64,000 bases of DNA from Arthrobacter sp. YN. Lineage in GTDB: Bacteria > Actinomycetota > Actinomycetes > Actinomycetales > Micrococcaceae. The notes below the pieces were generated by a model. The model was not told the DNA's origin, made no database searches, and saw only the letters and a list, made by a program, of their open reading frames with translations. The translations under genes were made by a program, and so were the position numbers. Within the stretch, counting starts at the first letter, position 1. Each line of letters begins with the position of its first letter. The stretch lies in contig NZ_CP022436.1 in assembly GCF_002224285.1 (NCBI RefSeq), forward strand, positions 868,001 to 932,000. Direction: 5' to 3'. Positions 16,417 through 23,855 of the stretch are shown here, one piece after another.

Positions 16417-16766
16417 ATGGAATAAAGCATTCGGTTGGAAAAGAAGATACACAACTACCTGGACGTCATTTGTCTATTTGGCCTATTGGTGAGCCTTGGC
16501 ATTACCACATTCGTTTTCATGAATACTCCGGTAAGTGCCCAAGTGGCTTATCGCGGCAGGTCCATTCCTGCACTGTTACTTCTACTACTGTCCGCAGTGG
16601 CTATACTCATGTTTTGGATTTCTGAACGGGTATTGGGGGCGCATCCTACTCGTGGCCAGGCGCGTGCGCTGGTTCGTATTCGGGCCCAGCTACCATTCTG
16701 GTGTGTATTTCCTTCCAAACAATTCTAGCCGTGGTAGTGCTGGGTGAGAGTGGATTCTTTAGGTGA
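16417..16766 (+). pseudogene. Decayed immunity-like family copy C
   Basis: An ATG at 16417 is followed by an in-frame TAA at 16423. The frame then reads RLEKKIHNYLDVIC and helices like those of copies A and B, including FVFMNTPVS and LMFWISERVL. At about 16675-16677 one base is missing: the frame shifts, and the homologous third helix (SGPATILVCISFQ, compare SGPATIFVLISFQ in copy A) continues in another frame to the TGA at 16764. A TTG at 16435 could start a shortened protein. With a stop near the start and a frameshift it is best read as a pseudogene. Confidence 0.8.
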
Positions 16767-17019
16767 GTAGCGCACTGCCGAGCATCAGTTTTCGAGGGTC
16801 GGGACGGGATGCTGGGATGGCTCGAGTCAAGGCGGGCCTAACCGGGAGCGCGGGAGGTTCTGGGCGCGTGAGGTTTCCATTTCTGATCAGTGGTTTATTC
16901 GTTCTGTTCATTCATAATACCTTCTACGGATGAGAATATTGCGACGCGGAACATTTGCGTTTGGAAGATAGTTGTTTGTTGGTTTTTATAAACAGTTTCT
17001 GGGAAGGACATGAAGACAG
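16767..17019. other. AT-rich intergenic region upstream of the DUF805 gene
   Basis: No gene is evident. The last 130 bases are clearly AT-rich and should hold the promoter of the next gene. Confidence 0.4.
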
Positions 17020-17580
17020 ATGGATATGAAGATTGTTGATCCTGCCGGCGGAGGCGTTGCAGAGGTTACAGATTTGGGCGGGCTTGGTGGTCCTCTCTAT
17101 GGTGCGTCGTTTGGCAAGTCAGTGAAGCGGTTCTTTGCCAAATATACGAAGTTCGCGGGTCGCGCCTCGCGGAGTGAGTTCTGGTGGAGTCAGCTTTTCG
17201 CTTTCCTGGTGATGGTGGTCCCGTACCTCGTGACGACCGTCGGGCTCATGGCTAGTATTGCCTGGGCTCAGCAGAACCCTAATGTGCAGTCCATGGGTTT
17301 CGATCCAGCTACCGGGCGAGAAGTGTTCTATGAGGCCGCTCCTGGGGTTGTGAACGCCCCGACTGGCAGTCTGATGGTAGTTGGATTCATTCTCGTCGTT
17401 GTTCTGGGGCTTGCCCTGTTAGTGCCTCAGCTGTCGTTGCTATGGCGCCGACTGCATGACGCAAATCTGGCAGGTCCGCTCGCGCTCGTTGGACTTGTTC
17501 CCCTAGTTGGCGGTCTGATTGTTTTCGTCCTGGCGTTGATGCCATCAAAGGCGGAAGGTCGGCGCTTCGACCCTCGCTGA
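17020..17580 (+). CDS. DUF805 family membrane protein
   Basis: 186 aa. The ATG at 17020 follows GGGAAGGA; an in-frame ATG at 17026 is an alternative. After a Gly-rich leader the DUF805 signature appears: a short helix ending KYTKFAGRASRSEFWW, then three to four hydrophobic helices, the LWRRLHDANLAG motif between the last two, and a PSKAEGRRFDP tail. DUF805 proteins are small inner-membrane proteins of unknown function, common as accessory genes. It lies between the immunity-like genes and the integrase remnant, so it may be cargo of the same island. Confidence 0.85.
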   Translation: MDMKIVDPAGGGVAEVTDLGGLGGPLYGASFGKSVKRFFAKYTKFAGRASRSEFWWSQLFAFLVMVVPYLVTTVGLMASIAWAQQNPNVQSMGFDPATGREVFYEAAPGVVNAPTGSLMVVGFILVVVLGLALLVPQLSLLWRRLHDANLAGPLALVGLVPLVGGLIVFVLALMPSKAEGRRFDPR

Positions 17581-17776
17581 CGGGCGGGGTATCAGCGGGG
17601 GAATATTGCTGACCACACTTTCGGTGATGGTGTTTATGCCGAACGACCGGCTTCCGCAATAACACCTCGGCGTAGTCACGCCGAGCACCGCTCTTGAGCC
17701 CAGGCTGTCGGTCACCAGTCGTTCTCACTGTTGATAACGTTCTCCTTTTGTCTGATGACGATGAGCTAGCCCGCGT
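17581..17776. other. Intergenic stretch before integrase remnant
   Basis: A pair of short GC-rich inverted repeats (CTCGGCGTAG and CACGCCGAG, about 17666-17687) is visible, but no gene. Confidence 0.3.
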
Positions 17777-18246
17777 TTCCTGACCATTGAGCAGGTCGCT
17801 GAAGAGGTTCGGGTCTGTCATCGAAATTGGGACGCCGAAGAACCACAAACGGCGCACGGTGCCGTTCCCTAGATTCTTGGCAGACCGCCTAGCGGTGCAA
17901 TGCGAGGGCAAAGGCCGTGAGGATCTGGGCTTACCCGGCGAGAGTGGGCAGCAGCCAGCAGCTTGGGAGAGTCCATCAGGACAATATGAGCTGGTTTGCC
18001 AGTGCTGTGAAGCGTTCCGGGATCCCGCGCATTGCACCTCATGACCTTCGGTACTCCGCGGCGAGCTTCGCGGTCTCTTCCGGCGCGAACGTTAAGCCAG
18101 TTATGAAGATGGTCCGCCACAGTTCAGCAGCTATGACTGTGGATGTCTACGCAGACCTGTTTGATAGGGATCTGGTCTCAGTTTCAGACGCTCTGGATCA
18201 CGCGGTTTCACAGCCGCGTGTGGGCAAAATTTGGGCAGCCGCCTAG
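17777..18246 (+). pseudogene. Degenerate tyrosine-recombinase integrase
   Basis: Pieces of a phage-type integrase are spread over three frames. FLTIEQVAEE at 17777 is the usual start of the catalytic domain. GTPKNHKRRTVPFPRFL follows in a second frame after a deletion of roughly 80-100 residues. The last part, from about 17940, is in a third frame and keeps HDLRYSAASFAVSSGAN and HSSAAMTVDVYADLF, which carry the H-x-x-R box and the catalytic Tyr. The N-terminal arm-binding domain is absent. It lies 61 bp from the 3' end of tRNA-Ser, the classic position for an island integrase, so it marks an old insertion at this tRNA. It is not functional. Confidence 0.85.
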
Positions 18247-18258
18247 TCCGGACATGAA

Positions 18259-18303
18259 GAAAGGCCCCGCCTCCCTCATAAACAAAGGGAAGCAGGGCCT
18301 TTC
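18259..18303. terminator. Bidirectional hairpin terminator
   Basis: Arms GAAAGGCCC and GGGCCTTTC enclose CTCCCT/AGGGAAG sequences. It lies between the integrase remnant and the convergent tRNA-Ser and is followed by T-rich bases on both strands, so it can end transcription from either side. Confidence 0.8.
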
Positions 18304-18307
18304 TCAT

Positions 18308-18397
18308 TGGCGGTGACGGTGGGATTTGAACCCACGTTGGCTTTTACACCAAACAACATTTCGAGTGTTGCACCTTCGGCCGCTCGGACACGTCACC
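18308..18397 (-). tRNA. tRNA-Ser (anticodon CGA)
   Basis: 90 nt including an encoded CCA. The acceptor stem pairs GGTGACG with CGTCACC. The anticodon arm is CAACA-CTCGAAA-TGTTG with anticodon CGA. A long variable arm typical of serine tRNAs is present, and the T loop reads GGTTCAAATCC. It serves the UCG codon. Its 3' end faces the integrase remnant and is the probable attachment site. Confidence 0.97.
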
Positions 18398-18535
18398 AAC
18401 TGAAATAGGCTACCCGAGATTGGCCCCGTTCCCCAAAACGAGCCCCTCTGGACCCACCTCAAAAGGCAGGTGGCACACCCTTCAATCCACGCCAACTTCC
18501 GTCCGCCGCTCCGCACCGATAGATTCGTAAGCATC

Positions 18536-19549
18536 ATGACGATTTCGCAGGAACACGAACGGAAACAAGGGCACGAAGCCCACGCCTACTGGGTCACTGA
18601 GACGGGCGATGGTGAGCTGCGGCAGGAAGCCCTGCCGGCAAGGCAGGAAGGTGAAGCCCTCGTCAGGACCTTGTACTCAGGCGTCAGCCGGGGCACGGAG
18701 CGCGTGGTCCACGAAGGCCGCGTCCCGGAGCGCGTGGCTGACCTCATGCAGGCCCCGCACCAGGAGGGCGACTTCCCGGGCCCTGTGAAGTACGGCTACC
18801 TGAGTGTGGGGACGGTCGAGCAAGGGCCGGAAGAGTGGGTAGGAAGAACTGTCTTCAGCCTGCATCCCCATCAGGACTTTTACGTGATCCCCACCAGTCA
18901 GCTCACCGCAATCCCCGAGGACGTCCCTGCTCGCCGCGCGGTGCTCACGGGCATCGTTGAGGTCGCCATCAACGCCCTCTGGGAAGCCGGACCGAGGCTG
19001 GGTGACCGTGTCGCCGTCGTCGGTGGTGGTTTGGTGGGCGGCGTCCTGGCGACGCTGCTGCGGAAGTATCCGCTGAGCCGCTTGCAGTTGGTGGATGCGG
19101 ATCCGGAGAAGCGAAAGCTGGCGGAAACCATCAACATCGAATTCGCCGAACCGGAAGAAGCCAAGGATGACAACGACATCGTTTTCCACTGCTCCGCGTC
19201 CGACGACGGCCTGAAGTTGAGCCTGCAACTGGCCGGCGATGACTCCGACGTCATCGAGCTTTCCTGGTTCGCCGATAAGGAAGTTACCCTGCCGCTCGGC
19301 GAGGACTTCCATGCACGCCGCCTGAACATCCGTTCCAGCCAGGTGGGCGCAGTGGCCCTCCCTCGACGGCACAGGCGCACCAACGCCCAACGACTCGAGC
19401 AAGCGGCAAGAGAACTGAAAGACCCGCTGTTCGACACGTTCCTGACCAGCGAATGCCAGTTCCGGAATCTGCCCACCACACTCGTTAAATTGTTCGAACG
19501 GCCCGGCGGTTTCTGCCACGTGGTCGCCTATCCCACCCCGGAGGATTAG
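18536..19549 (+). CDS. MDR-superfamily dehydrogenase of a pterin-like pathway
   Basis: 337 aa from the ATG at 18536; the frame extends upstream to 18470, but that part overlaps the tRNA promoter side and lacks a ribosome site. It has the SGVSRGTE signature of a subgroup of medium-chain dehydrogenases and a Rossmann nucleotide-binding motif VVGGGLVGG near residue 158, followed by LVDADPEK, which suggests NAD(H). The usual zinc-ligand cysteines are not visible, so it may be zinc-independent. It is the first gene of a tight operon with a PTPS-like protein (3 bp gap) and a glycosyltransferase. The substrate is unknown; oxidation or reduction of a pterin side chain or sugar adduct is a guess from context. 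Confidence 0.8.
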   Translation: MTISQEHERKQGHEAHAYWVTETGDGELRQEALPARQEGEALVRTLYSGVSRGTERVVHEGRVPERVADLMQAPHQEGDFPGPVKYGYLSVGTVEQGPEEWVGRTVFSLHPHQDFYVIPTSQLTAIPEDVPARRAVLTGIVEVAINALWEAGPRLGDRVAVVGGGLVGGVLATLLRKYPLSRLQLVDADPEKRKLAETINIEFAEPEEAKDDNDIVFHCSASDDGLKLSLQLAGDDSDVIELSWFADKEVTLPLGEDFHARRLNIRSSQVGAVALPRRHRRTNAQRLEQAARELKDPLFDTFLTSECQFRNLPTTLVKLFERPGGFCHVVAYPTPED

Positions 19550-19552
19550 TAC

Positions 19553-19951
19553 ATGTTCAGCCTGACCGTCCGACGCCACTTCATGATCGCCCACAGCCTT
19601 CCCCGCGAAGCCTTCGGCCCGGCCCAGGGCCTCCATGGTGCAACGTTTGTGGCCGAAGTCAGTTTCCGCCGCCCGGATCTCAATGACGACGCAATCGTTC
19701 TGGACATTGGCGCAGCGGGCGGCATCCTTGAGGAAATCCTGGAGGACCTGAACTACAAGAACCTCGATGAGCACCCGGCATTCAAGGGCAAGCTCTCCAC
19801 CACGGAGGCTCTGGCCAAGCACATCGCCGACGCCATGGCCACCCGGATCCAGGACACGGATGATGGCCCGGCCCTCACCGGCATCGACGTCGTCCTCCGT
19901 GAAAACCCTGACGCCTGGGCCGGCTACTCGCTGGAGCTCCCGGTCAAGTAG
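19553..19951 (+). CDS. 6-pyruvoyl-tetrahydropterin synthase/QueD-like protein, divergent active site
   Basis: 132 aa, the length of one T-fold subunit. FMIAHSL corresponds to the first zinc-ligand region and GLHGATF to the HGHNY region of this family. The second His of HGH is replaced by Ala, and no Cys precedes it where PTPS and QueD carry the catalytic cysteine. The C-terminal acidic region with the pterin-anchoring Glu may be represented by VVLRENPDAWAGY. Either zinc binding differs or the reaction has changed. The gene lies 3 bp after the dehydrogenase and directly abuts the glycosyltransferase, so the three act together. The substrate is unknown. Confidence 0.8.
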   Translation: MFSLTVRRHFMIAHSLPREAFGPAQGLHGATFVAEVSFRRPDLNDDAIVLDIGAAGGILEEILEDLNYKNLDEHPAFKGKLSTTEALAKHIADAMATRIQDTDDGPALTGIDVVLRENPDAWAGYSLELPVK

Positions 19952-20941
19952 GTGCTCATCCGCTTCATGGTCCCGGGGAACGTCCGGCACGGCTCCGGCG
20001 GGAACAAGTACAACGCCAAGCTCGCCGAGCATCTGACCGCCTTGGGCGCGGACGTCGAGACTGTAATCGTCGACGGCGATTGGCCGGTTGGGAGCCCGGC
20101 GGACCGGCAGCGGTTCGGTGACATGCTCGACGGCGGCACAACGGTGATTGCCGACGGCTTGGTGGCGAGTGGGGCACCGGAGGAGGTCGCCGGTGCCGCG
20201 GGTAAAGGAACCAAAGTCTGGATCCTGTCCCACATGGCGTTGGCGGATCACCATGACCTTGAGGCTAAGGCGCTGGCTGCCGCGACGGGGATCATCTGCC
20301 CGAGTGCCCACGCCGCTGTTGAGCTTGAGACGAAGCACGGGACGCAGGATATAGTCATCGCCACGCCCGGGGCCGACGAAGCAGGCCCCGCCAAGGGGTC
20401 GCAGCCACGGCACATCGTAGCCGTGGCCGCGCTGCTGCCGAACAAGAGCCAAACACTCTTGGTAGAGGCCCTCAGCCAGATAACGGATCTGCCGTGGACT
20501 GCCGCCCTCATAGGCTCGGAGGACGCAGACCCGATGTACGCAGCTGAGGTGAGGGCCGCCGTCGAGCATTACGGGCTCCACAACCGCATCAGCGTTACCG
20601 GCGAGCTGACCGGCAACGCCTTCGATGAGGAGTGGCACAAGGCCGACCTCAGCGTCCTTCTTTCCCGATCAGAATCCTTCGGCATGGTGGTCACGGAATC
20701 GTTGGCCCATGGCGTCCCGGTGATTGTCCGGCAGGGGACCGGGGCAGTCGAGGCCCTCGGTGACACAGGAGCGGGTGCGGCGCTGGACCTCAGCGACCCC
20801 AACAACCTGACAATGACACTCCGCGTCTGGCTCACCAACCCCACCCTGCAGCAGCGCTGGCGCAACACCGCCCTCCAAGCCCGCGAGCATCTACAAGGTT
20901 GGGACACCACGGCCGAGACGGTCCTGAAAGCCATCACGTAG
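19952..20941 (+). CDS. GT4-type glycosyltransferase
   Basis: 329 aa, starting with GTG directly after the stop of the PTPS-like gene. The N-terminal half carries GNVRHGSGGNKYNAKLAEHL, a glycine-rich acceptor-side loop typical of GT4 enzymes. The C-terminal domain has VAALLPNKSQTLLVEAL and the nucleotide-sugar-binding LSRSESFGMVVTESLAHG with the E-x7-E pattern. The enzyme transfers a sugar from an activated donor; the acceptor may be the product of the two preceding enzymes. Transmembrane segments are absent, so it is cytoplasmic or peripheral. Confidence 0.87.
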   Translation: MLIRFMVPGNVRHGSGGNKYNAKLAEHLTALGADVETVIVDGDWPVGSPADRQRFGDMLDGGTTVIADGLVASGAPEEVAGAAGKGTKVWILSHMALADHHDLEAKALAAATGIICPSAHAAVELETKHGTQDIVIATPGADEAGPAKGSQPRHIVAVAALLPNKSQTLLVEALSQITDLPWTAALIGSEDADPMYAAEVRAAVEHYGLHNRISVTGELTGNAFDEEWHKADLSVLLSRSESFGMVVTESLAHGVPVIVRQGTGAVEALGDTGAGAALDLSDPNNLTMTLRVWLTNPTLQQRWRNTALQAREHLQGWDTTAETVLKAIT

Positions 20942-20968
20942 CAGCGTCCGAGGGTGCAGAATGGGCGC

Positions 20969-21064
20969 ATGACCGCCACCGCGCCCGCCGCAGCCACCCT
21001 CACTCCCGAGCCGGAGGCTGACGCCTTCGAGGACCAACTCAACCCGAACCGTACGGCCGGGTGA
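20969..21064 (+). pseudogene. 31-codon remnant of the next pathway gene
   Basis: ATG 20969 to TGA 21062-21064 encodes a Thr/Ala/Pro-rich leader then FEDQLNPNRTAG, 27 bp after the glycosyltransferase. It looks like the start of a longer gene cut off where the convergent VOC gene begins; the two overlap by 26 bp. A real small protein is possible. Confidence 0.45.
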
Positions 21065-21419
21065 TCGCCTCAAGGAAGTGCCCGTCCGGATCGCAGAAGT
21101 AGATTCCACGGCCGCCGTCGTTGTGGTTGATCTGGTTTGCGCGGGAACGGGCAGGGTCCGCCCAATAGGGAATGTGCTCCGCAGTGATGCGCAGGAAGAT
21201 CTGGTCGAACTCCTCTTCGCTGACCAGGAAGGCGTAATGCTGCGGGACGATGTCCCCGGAAGTCTCAAGGAAGTCCAGCGCTACGCCGTTCTCCAACGAA
21301 ACAGTGACGAAGGACCACATGGGTTGCGGTTTCGGAAGCCCAAAGATTCGGGACAGGAATTCCGCGGAACTGTGCTTGTCCTTGGCGTAAACGATGGTGT
21401 GGTTGAAACTGACAGACAT
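21039..21419 (-). CDS. VOC (glyoxalase/bleomycin-resistance fold) protein
   Basis: 126 aa from the ATG at 21419, preceded by AGGGAGC; the frame continues upstream to 21686 but there overlaps tadA. The beta-alpha-beta-beta-beta modules of the VOC fold are visible: FNHTIVYAKDKHSSAEFL at the start and GRGIYFCDPDGHFLEAI at the end, with metal-ligand-like His and Glu. Such proteins are metal enzymes (lyases, dioxygenases, thiol transferases) or drug-binding proteins. No specific reaction can be assigned. Confidence 0.88.
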   Translation of the reverse strand: MSVSFNHTIVYAKDKHSSAEFLSRIFGLPKPQPMWSFVTVSLENGVALDFLETSGDIVPQHYAFLVSEEEFDQIFLRITAEHIPYWADPARSRANQINHNDGGRGIYFCDPDGHFLEAITRPYGSG

Positions 21420-21456
21420 GGCTTGCTCCCTATTGGTAGGGCTAGACACGGCAAAT

Positions 21457-21990
21457 TCAGACCGGGCGGTGCTCCCCGCCGGCCTCCCGATGCGAGGCGA
21501 AGAATTCCCTGAGAAGCGCCGCGCATTCCTCTTCGCGAACGCCCGCATAGACCTCCACCCAGTGATTGAGCCTGCGTTCGCGGAGGATATCGAACACCGA
21601 CCCCACCGCTCCCGCTTTTTCGTCCCACGCACCGAACACGACGCGGGGGATTCTGGCCAGGACGATGGCCCCGGCGCACATGGCACACGGCTCCAGGGTT
21701 ACCACCAGGGTGCAGTCCTCAAGCCGCCAACCGTCGCCCGAGGCGCCTATAGCCTGGGCGCGAAGGCGCAAGGAAGCAGCAGCTTGGCGGATTGCAACCA
21801 CCTCCGCGTGGGCGGTCGGGTCCCCATGCGCTTCCCGTTCATTGCGTCCGGAACCCAGCACACCGCCGTCGGGCCCCAACACCACGGCGCCGATCGGTAC
21901 GTCGTCCGTTTTCAGCGCCAACCGGGCCTCGTCCAGGGCAAGGCCCATCCAGGCCATGTGGTCTGCGTGATACGGCTCGGTGGCGCTCAT
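21457..21990 (-). CDS. tadA: tRNA adenosine(34) deaminase
   Basis: 177 aa. The zinc-dependent deaminase motifs are complete: HAE (TAHAEVVAI) with the catalytic Glu, and the TLEPCAMCAGA zinc-ligand pair. The core has the usual family length plus a short C-terminal extension. It converts A34 to inosine in the tRNA-Arg with anticodon ACG; that tRNA gene is at 62036-62109. The gene is divergent from upp with only 22 bp between starts, so the promoters overlap. Confidence 0.93.
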   Translation of the reverse strand: MSATEPYHADHMAWMGLALDEARLALKTDDVPIGAVVLGPDGGVLGSGRNEREAHGDPTAHAEVVAIRQAAASLRLRAQAIGASGDGWRLEDCTLVVTLEPCAMCAGAIVLARIPRVVFGAWDEKAGAVGSVFDILRERRLNHWVEVYAGVREEECAALLREFFASHREAGGEHRPV

Positions 21991-22012
21991 GTCTCAATGA
22001 TAGTTTTGGGGG

Positions 22013-22648
22013 ATGCGCACACTCGTCGTGGACCACCCGCTGGTCGCCCACAAGCTCACCGTTCTGCGGGATAAGAACACCCCTTCACCGGTCTTCCGGC
22101 AACTCACTGAAGAACTCGTCACCCTCCTGGCCTACGAAGCCACCCGCGAGGTCAAGACGCAGCCAGTGGAGATCGAGACCCCTGTCACCAAGACCATCGG
22201 CACGGCTTTCACCAAGCCCACGCCGCTGGTGGTCCCCATCCTGCGCGCAGGCCTGGGCATGCTCGAGGGCATGACCAAGCTGGTCCCCACCGCCGAGGTG
22301 GGCTTCCTGGGCATGGCCCGCGACGAAGAAACCCTGGACATCATCACCTACGCCGAGCGCCTCCCCGAGGACCTCACCGGACGCCAGATCTTTGTCCTGG
22401 ACCCCATGCTTGCTACCGGCGGCACCCTGCGCGAGGCCATCAAGTTCCTCTTCAAGCGCGGCGCCTCTGACGTCACGTGCATCTGCCTGCTTGCCGCTCC
22501 CGAGGGTCTGGCCAAGCTGGAAGAGGAACTCGCGGACGCCAATGTGAACATTGTCCTCGCCTCGATTGACGAGAAGCTCAACGAGAAGTCGTACATCGTG
22601 CCCGGTCTGGGCGACGCCGGCGACCGCCTCTACGGCGTGGCCGGCTAA
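22013..22648 (+). CDS. upp: Uracil phosphoribosyltransferase
   Basis: 211 aa, the family length. It has [14 protein letters not shown] and the PRPP-binding loop [14 protein letters not shown], then the uracil-binding region near the end ([15 protein letters not shown]). It makes UMP from uracil and PRPP for pyrimidine salvage. The start is at 22013, and tadA is divergent. Confidence 0.97.
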   Translation: MRTLVVDHPLVAHKLTVLRDKNTPSPVFRQLTEELVTLLAYEATREVKTQPVEIETPVTKTIGTAFTKPTPLVVPILRAGLGMLEGMTKLVPTAEVGFLGMARDEETLDIITYAERLPEDLTGRQIFVLDPMLATGGTLREAIKFLFKRGASDVTCICLLAAPEGLAKLEEELADANVNIVLASIDEKLNEKSYIVPGLGDAGDRLYGVAG

Positions 22649-22708
22649 TCTTCACAGGGAACGATTGACCCCTACCGGTTTCCAAACCAGACCGTTAGCC
22701 TGTGGCGC

Positions 22709-23086
22709 ATGGACTGGAAACTTGAACTGGTATTTGTCCCTGTCTCCGACGTCGATCGCGCGAAGGACTTCTACGTCAACAAGGTTGGTTTCAACGCCGA
22801 TTTCGATGAGCGTCCCATGGACGGCATCCGCTTCGTGCAACTGACACCTCCGGGTTCGGCGTGTTCCATCGCCATCGGTGAAGGTCTCACCGACGCCCCT
22901 CCGGGTTCTGCGCCCAACCTGCAAGTGGTGGTGGCGGACATCAACAAGGCCCACGAGCACCTCAAGGCCAACGGCGTGGAGGTCAGCGACGTCGACGTCC
23001 AGGACTGGGGTCACTTCGTTTACTTCGCTGACCCTGACGGCAACCAGTGGGCGGTGCAGTACCTCCCACAGCGGCCGAACGGCTAA
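22709..23086 (+). CDS. VOC family protein
   Basis: 125 aa. It starts MDWKLELVFVPVSDVDRAKDF, followed by a beta strand with FVQLTPPGSACSIAIG, and ends HFVYFADPDGNQWAVQYLP, the complete two-module VOC layout. Similar proteins are annotated as glyoxalase or bleomycin-resistance relatives; the substrate is unknown. It stands alone between upp and a HAD phosphatase. Confidence 0.9.
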   Translation: MDWKLELVFVPVSDVDRAKDFYVNKVGFNADFDERPMDGIRFVQLTPPGSACSIAIGEGLTDAPPGSAPNLQVVVADINKAHEHLKANGVEVSDVDVQDWGHFVYFADPDGNQWAVQYLPQRPNG

Positions 23087-23131
23087 GTCACACTTCAGCA
23101 CCACCCCATGCGCGTGCGGCAGGATGGAACC

Positions 23132-23800
23132 ATGACCCATCCTGCCGCACCCGTGCTGACCGTCCGCGCCGTCCTCTTCGACATGGACGGCACGCTGGTG
23201 GACTCGACGGCGGTGGTCGAGCAGGTCTGGCTTGAATTCGCCGAGCGCTACGGCCTGGACTACAACGAAATCCTCCGCACCTCCCACGGCGTCCAAGCCG
23301 GCGATACCGTGCGCCGCTATGCGCCCCCCGGCGCTGATTTCGAAGCTTTGACCGCTGAACTTGGCGAGATGGAACGCTCCCGGACCGATGGCGTGATCGC
23401 GCTTCCCGGTGCCGAAGCCCTGCTGGCCGGCCTTCCCGATGATGCCATTGCCTTGGTCACCTCAGCAGACCGCATCCTTGCTGATATCCGCATGCAGGCG
23501 GCCGGGCTCACCATGCCGTCCACCGCCGTCACCGCGGAGTCCGTCACCCGGGGCAAGCCGCACCCGGAGGGCTATCTCAAGGCGGCGGCGCTCCTGGGAG
23601 CCAACCCTGCCGACGTCGTGGTTTTTGAAGACGCGCCTGCCGGGATCGCTGCTGCGCGCGCCGCCGGGATGCGGACCGTGGTAGTAGGCGACGCCGGTCA
23701 TCTTGAAGACGGCATGTGGCGCATCCCGGACTACTCGGCCGTGACGGTCACCGCAGTGAAGGACGACGACGGCGGGCACCTCCTCACGCTGACCCTTTAA
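23132..23800 (+). CDS. HAD-superfamily sugar-phosphatase-like hydrolase
   Basis: 222 aa from the ATG at 23132; the upstream in-frame ATG at 23108 is less likely. All four HAD motifs are present: DMDGTLVDST (nucleophile Asp), LVTSADR (Thr/Ser), the Lys in GKPHPEGY, and VFEDAPAGIAAARAAG with the metal-binding acidic pair. A helical cap lies between motifs I and II, as in class I phosphatases of the YfbT/phosphoglycolate type. It hydrolyses a small phosphate ester, probably a sugar phosphate. Confidence 0.9.
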   Translation: MTHPAAPVLTVRAVLFDMDGTLVDSTAVVEQVWLEFAERYGLDYNEILRTSHGVQAGDTVRRYAPPGADFEALTAELGEMERSRTDGVIALPGAEALLAGLPDDAIALVTSADRILADIRMQAAGLTMPSTAVTAESVTRGKPHPEGYLKAAALLGANPADVVVFEDAPAGIAAARAAGMRTVVVGDAGHLEDGMWRIPDYSAVTVTAVKDDDGGHLLTLTL

Positions 23801-23855
23801 TACCGCCGGGTTAAAGACTGTTCCAAGAGAGATGATCCGGGCGTAGGCTGTGCGC

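Noticed and set aside
18308..18334. Search for a second copy of the tRNA-Ser 3' end as an attachment repeat to the left
   Set aside because: Read through 7-18 kb by eye and found none, so no attR is claimed.
18677..20638. 653-codon open frame antisense to the pterin-like operon
   Set aside because: It has no recognisable domain and lies opposite three genes with clear family motifs; high GC produces long antisense frames.
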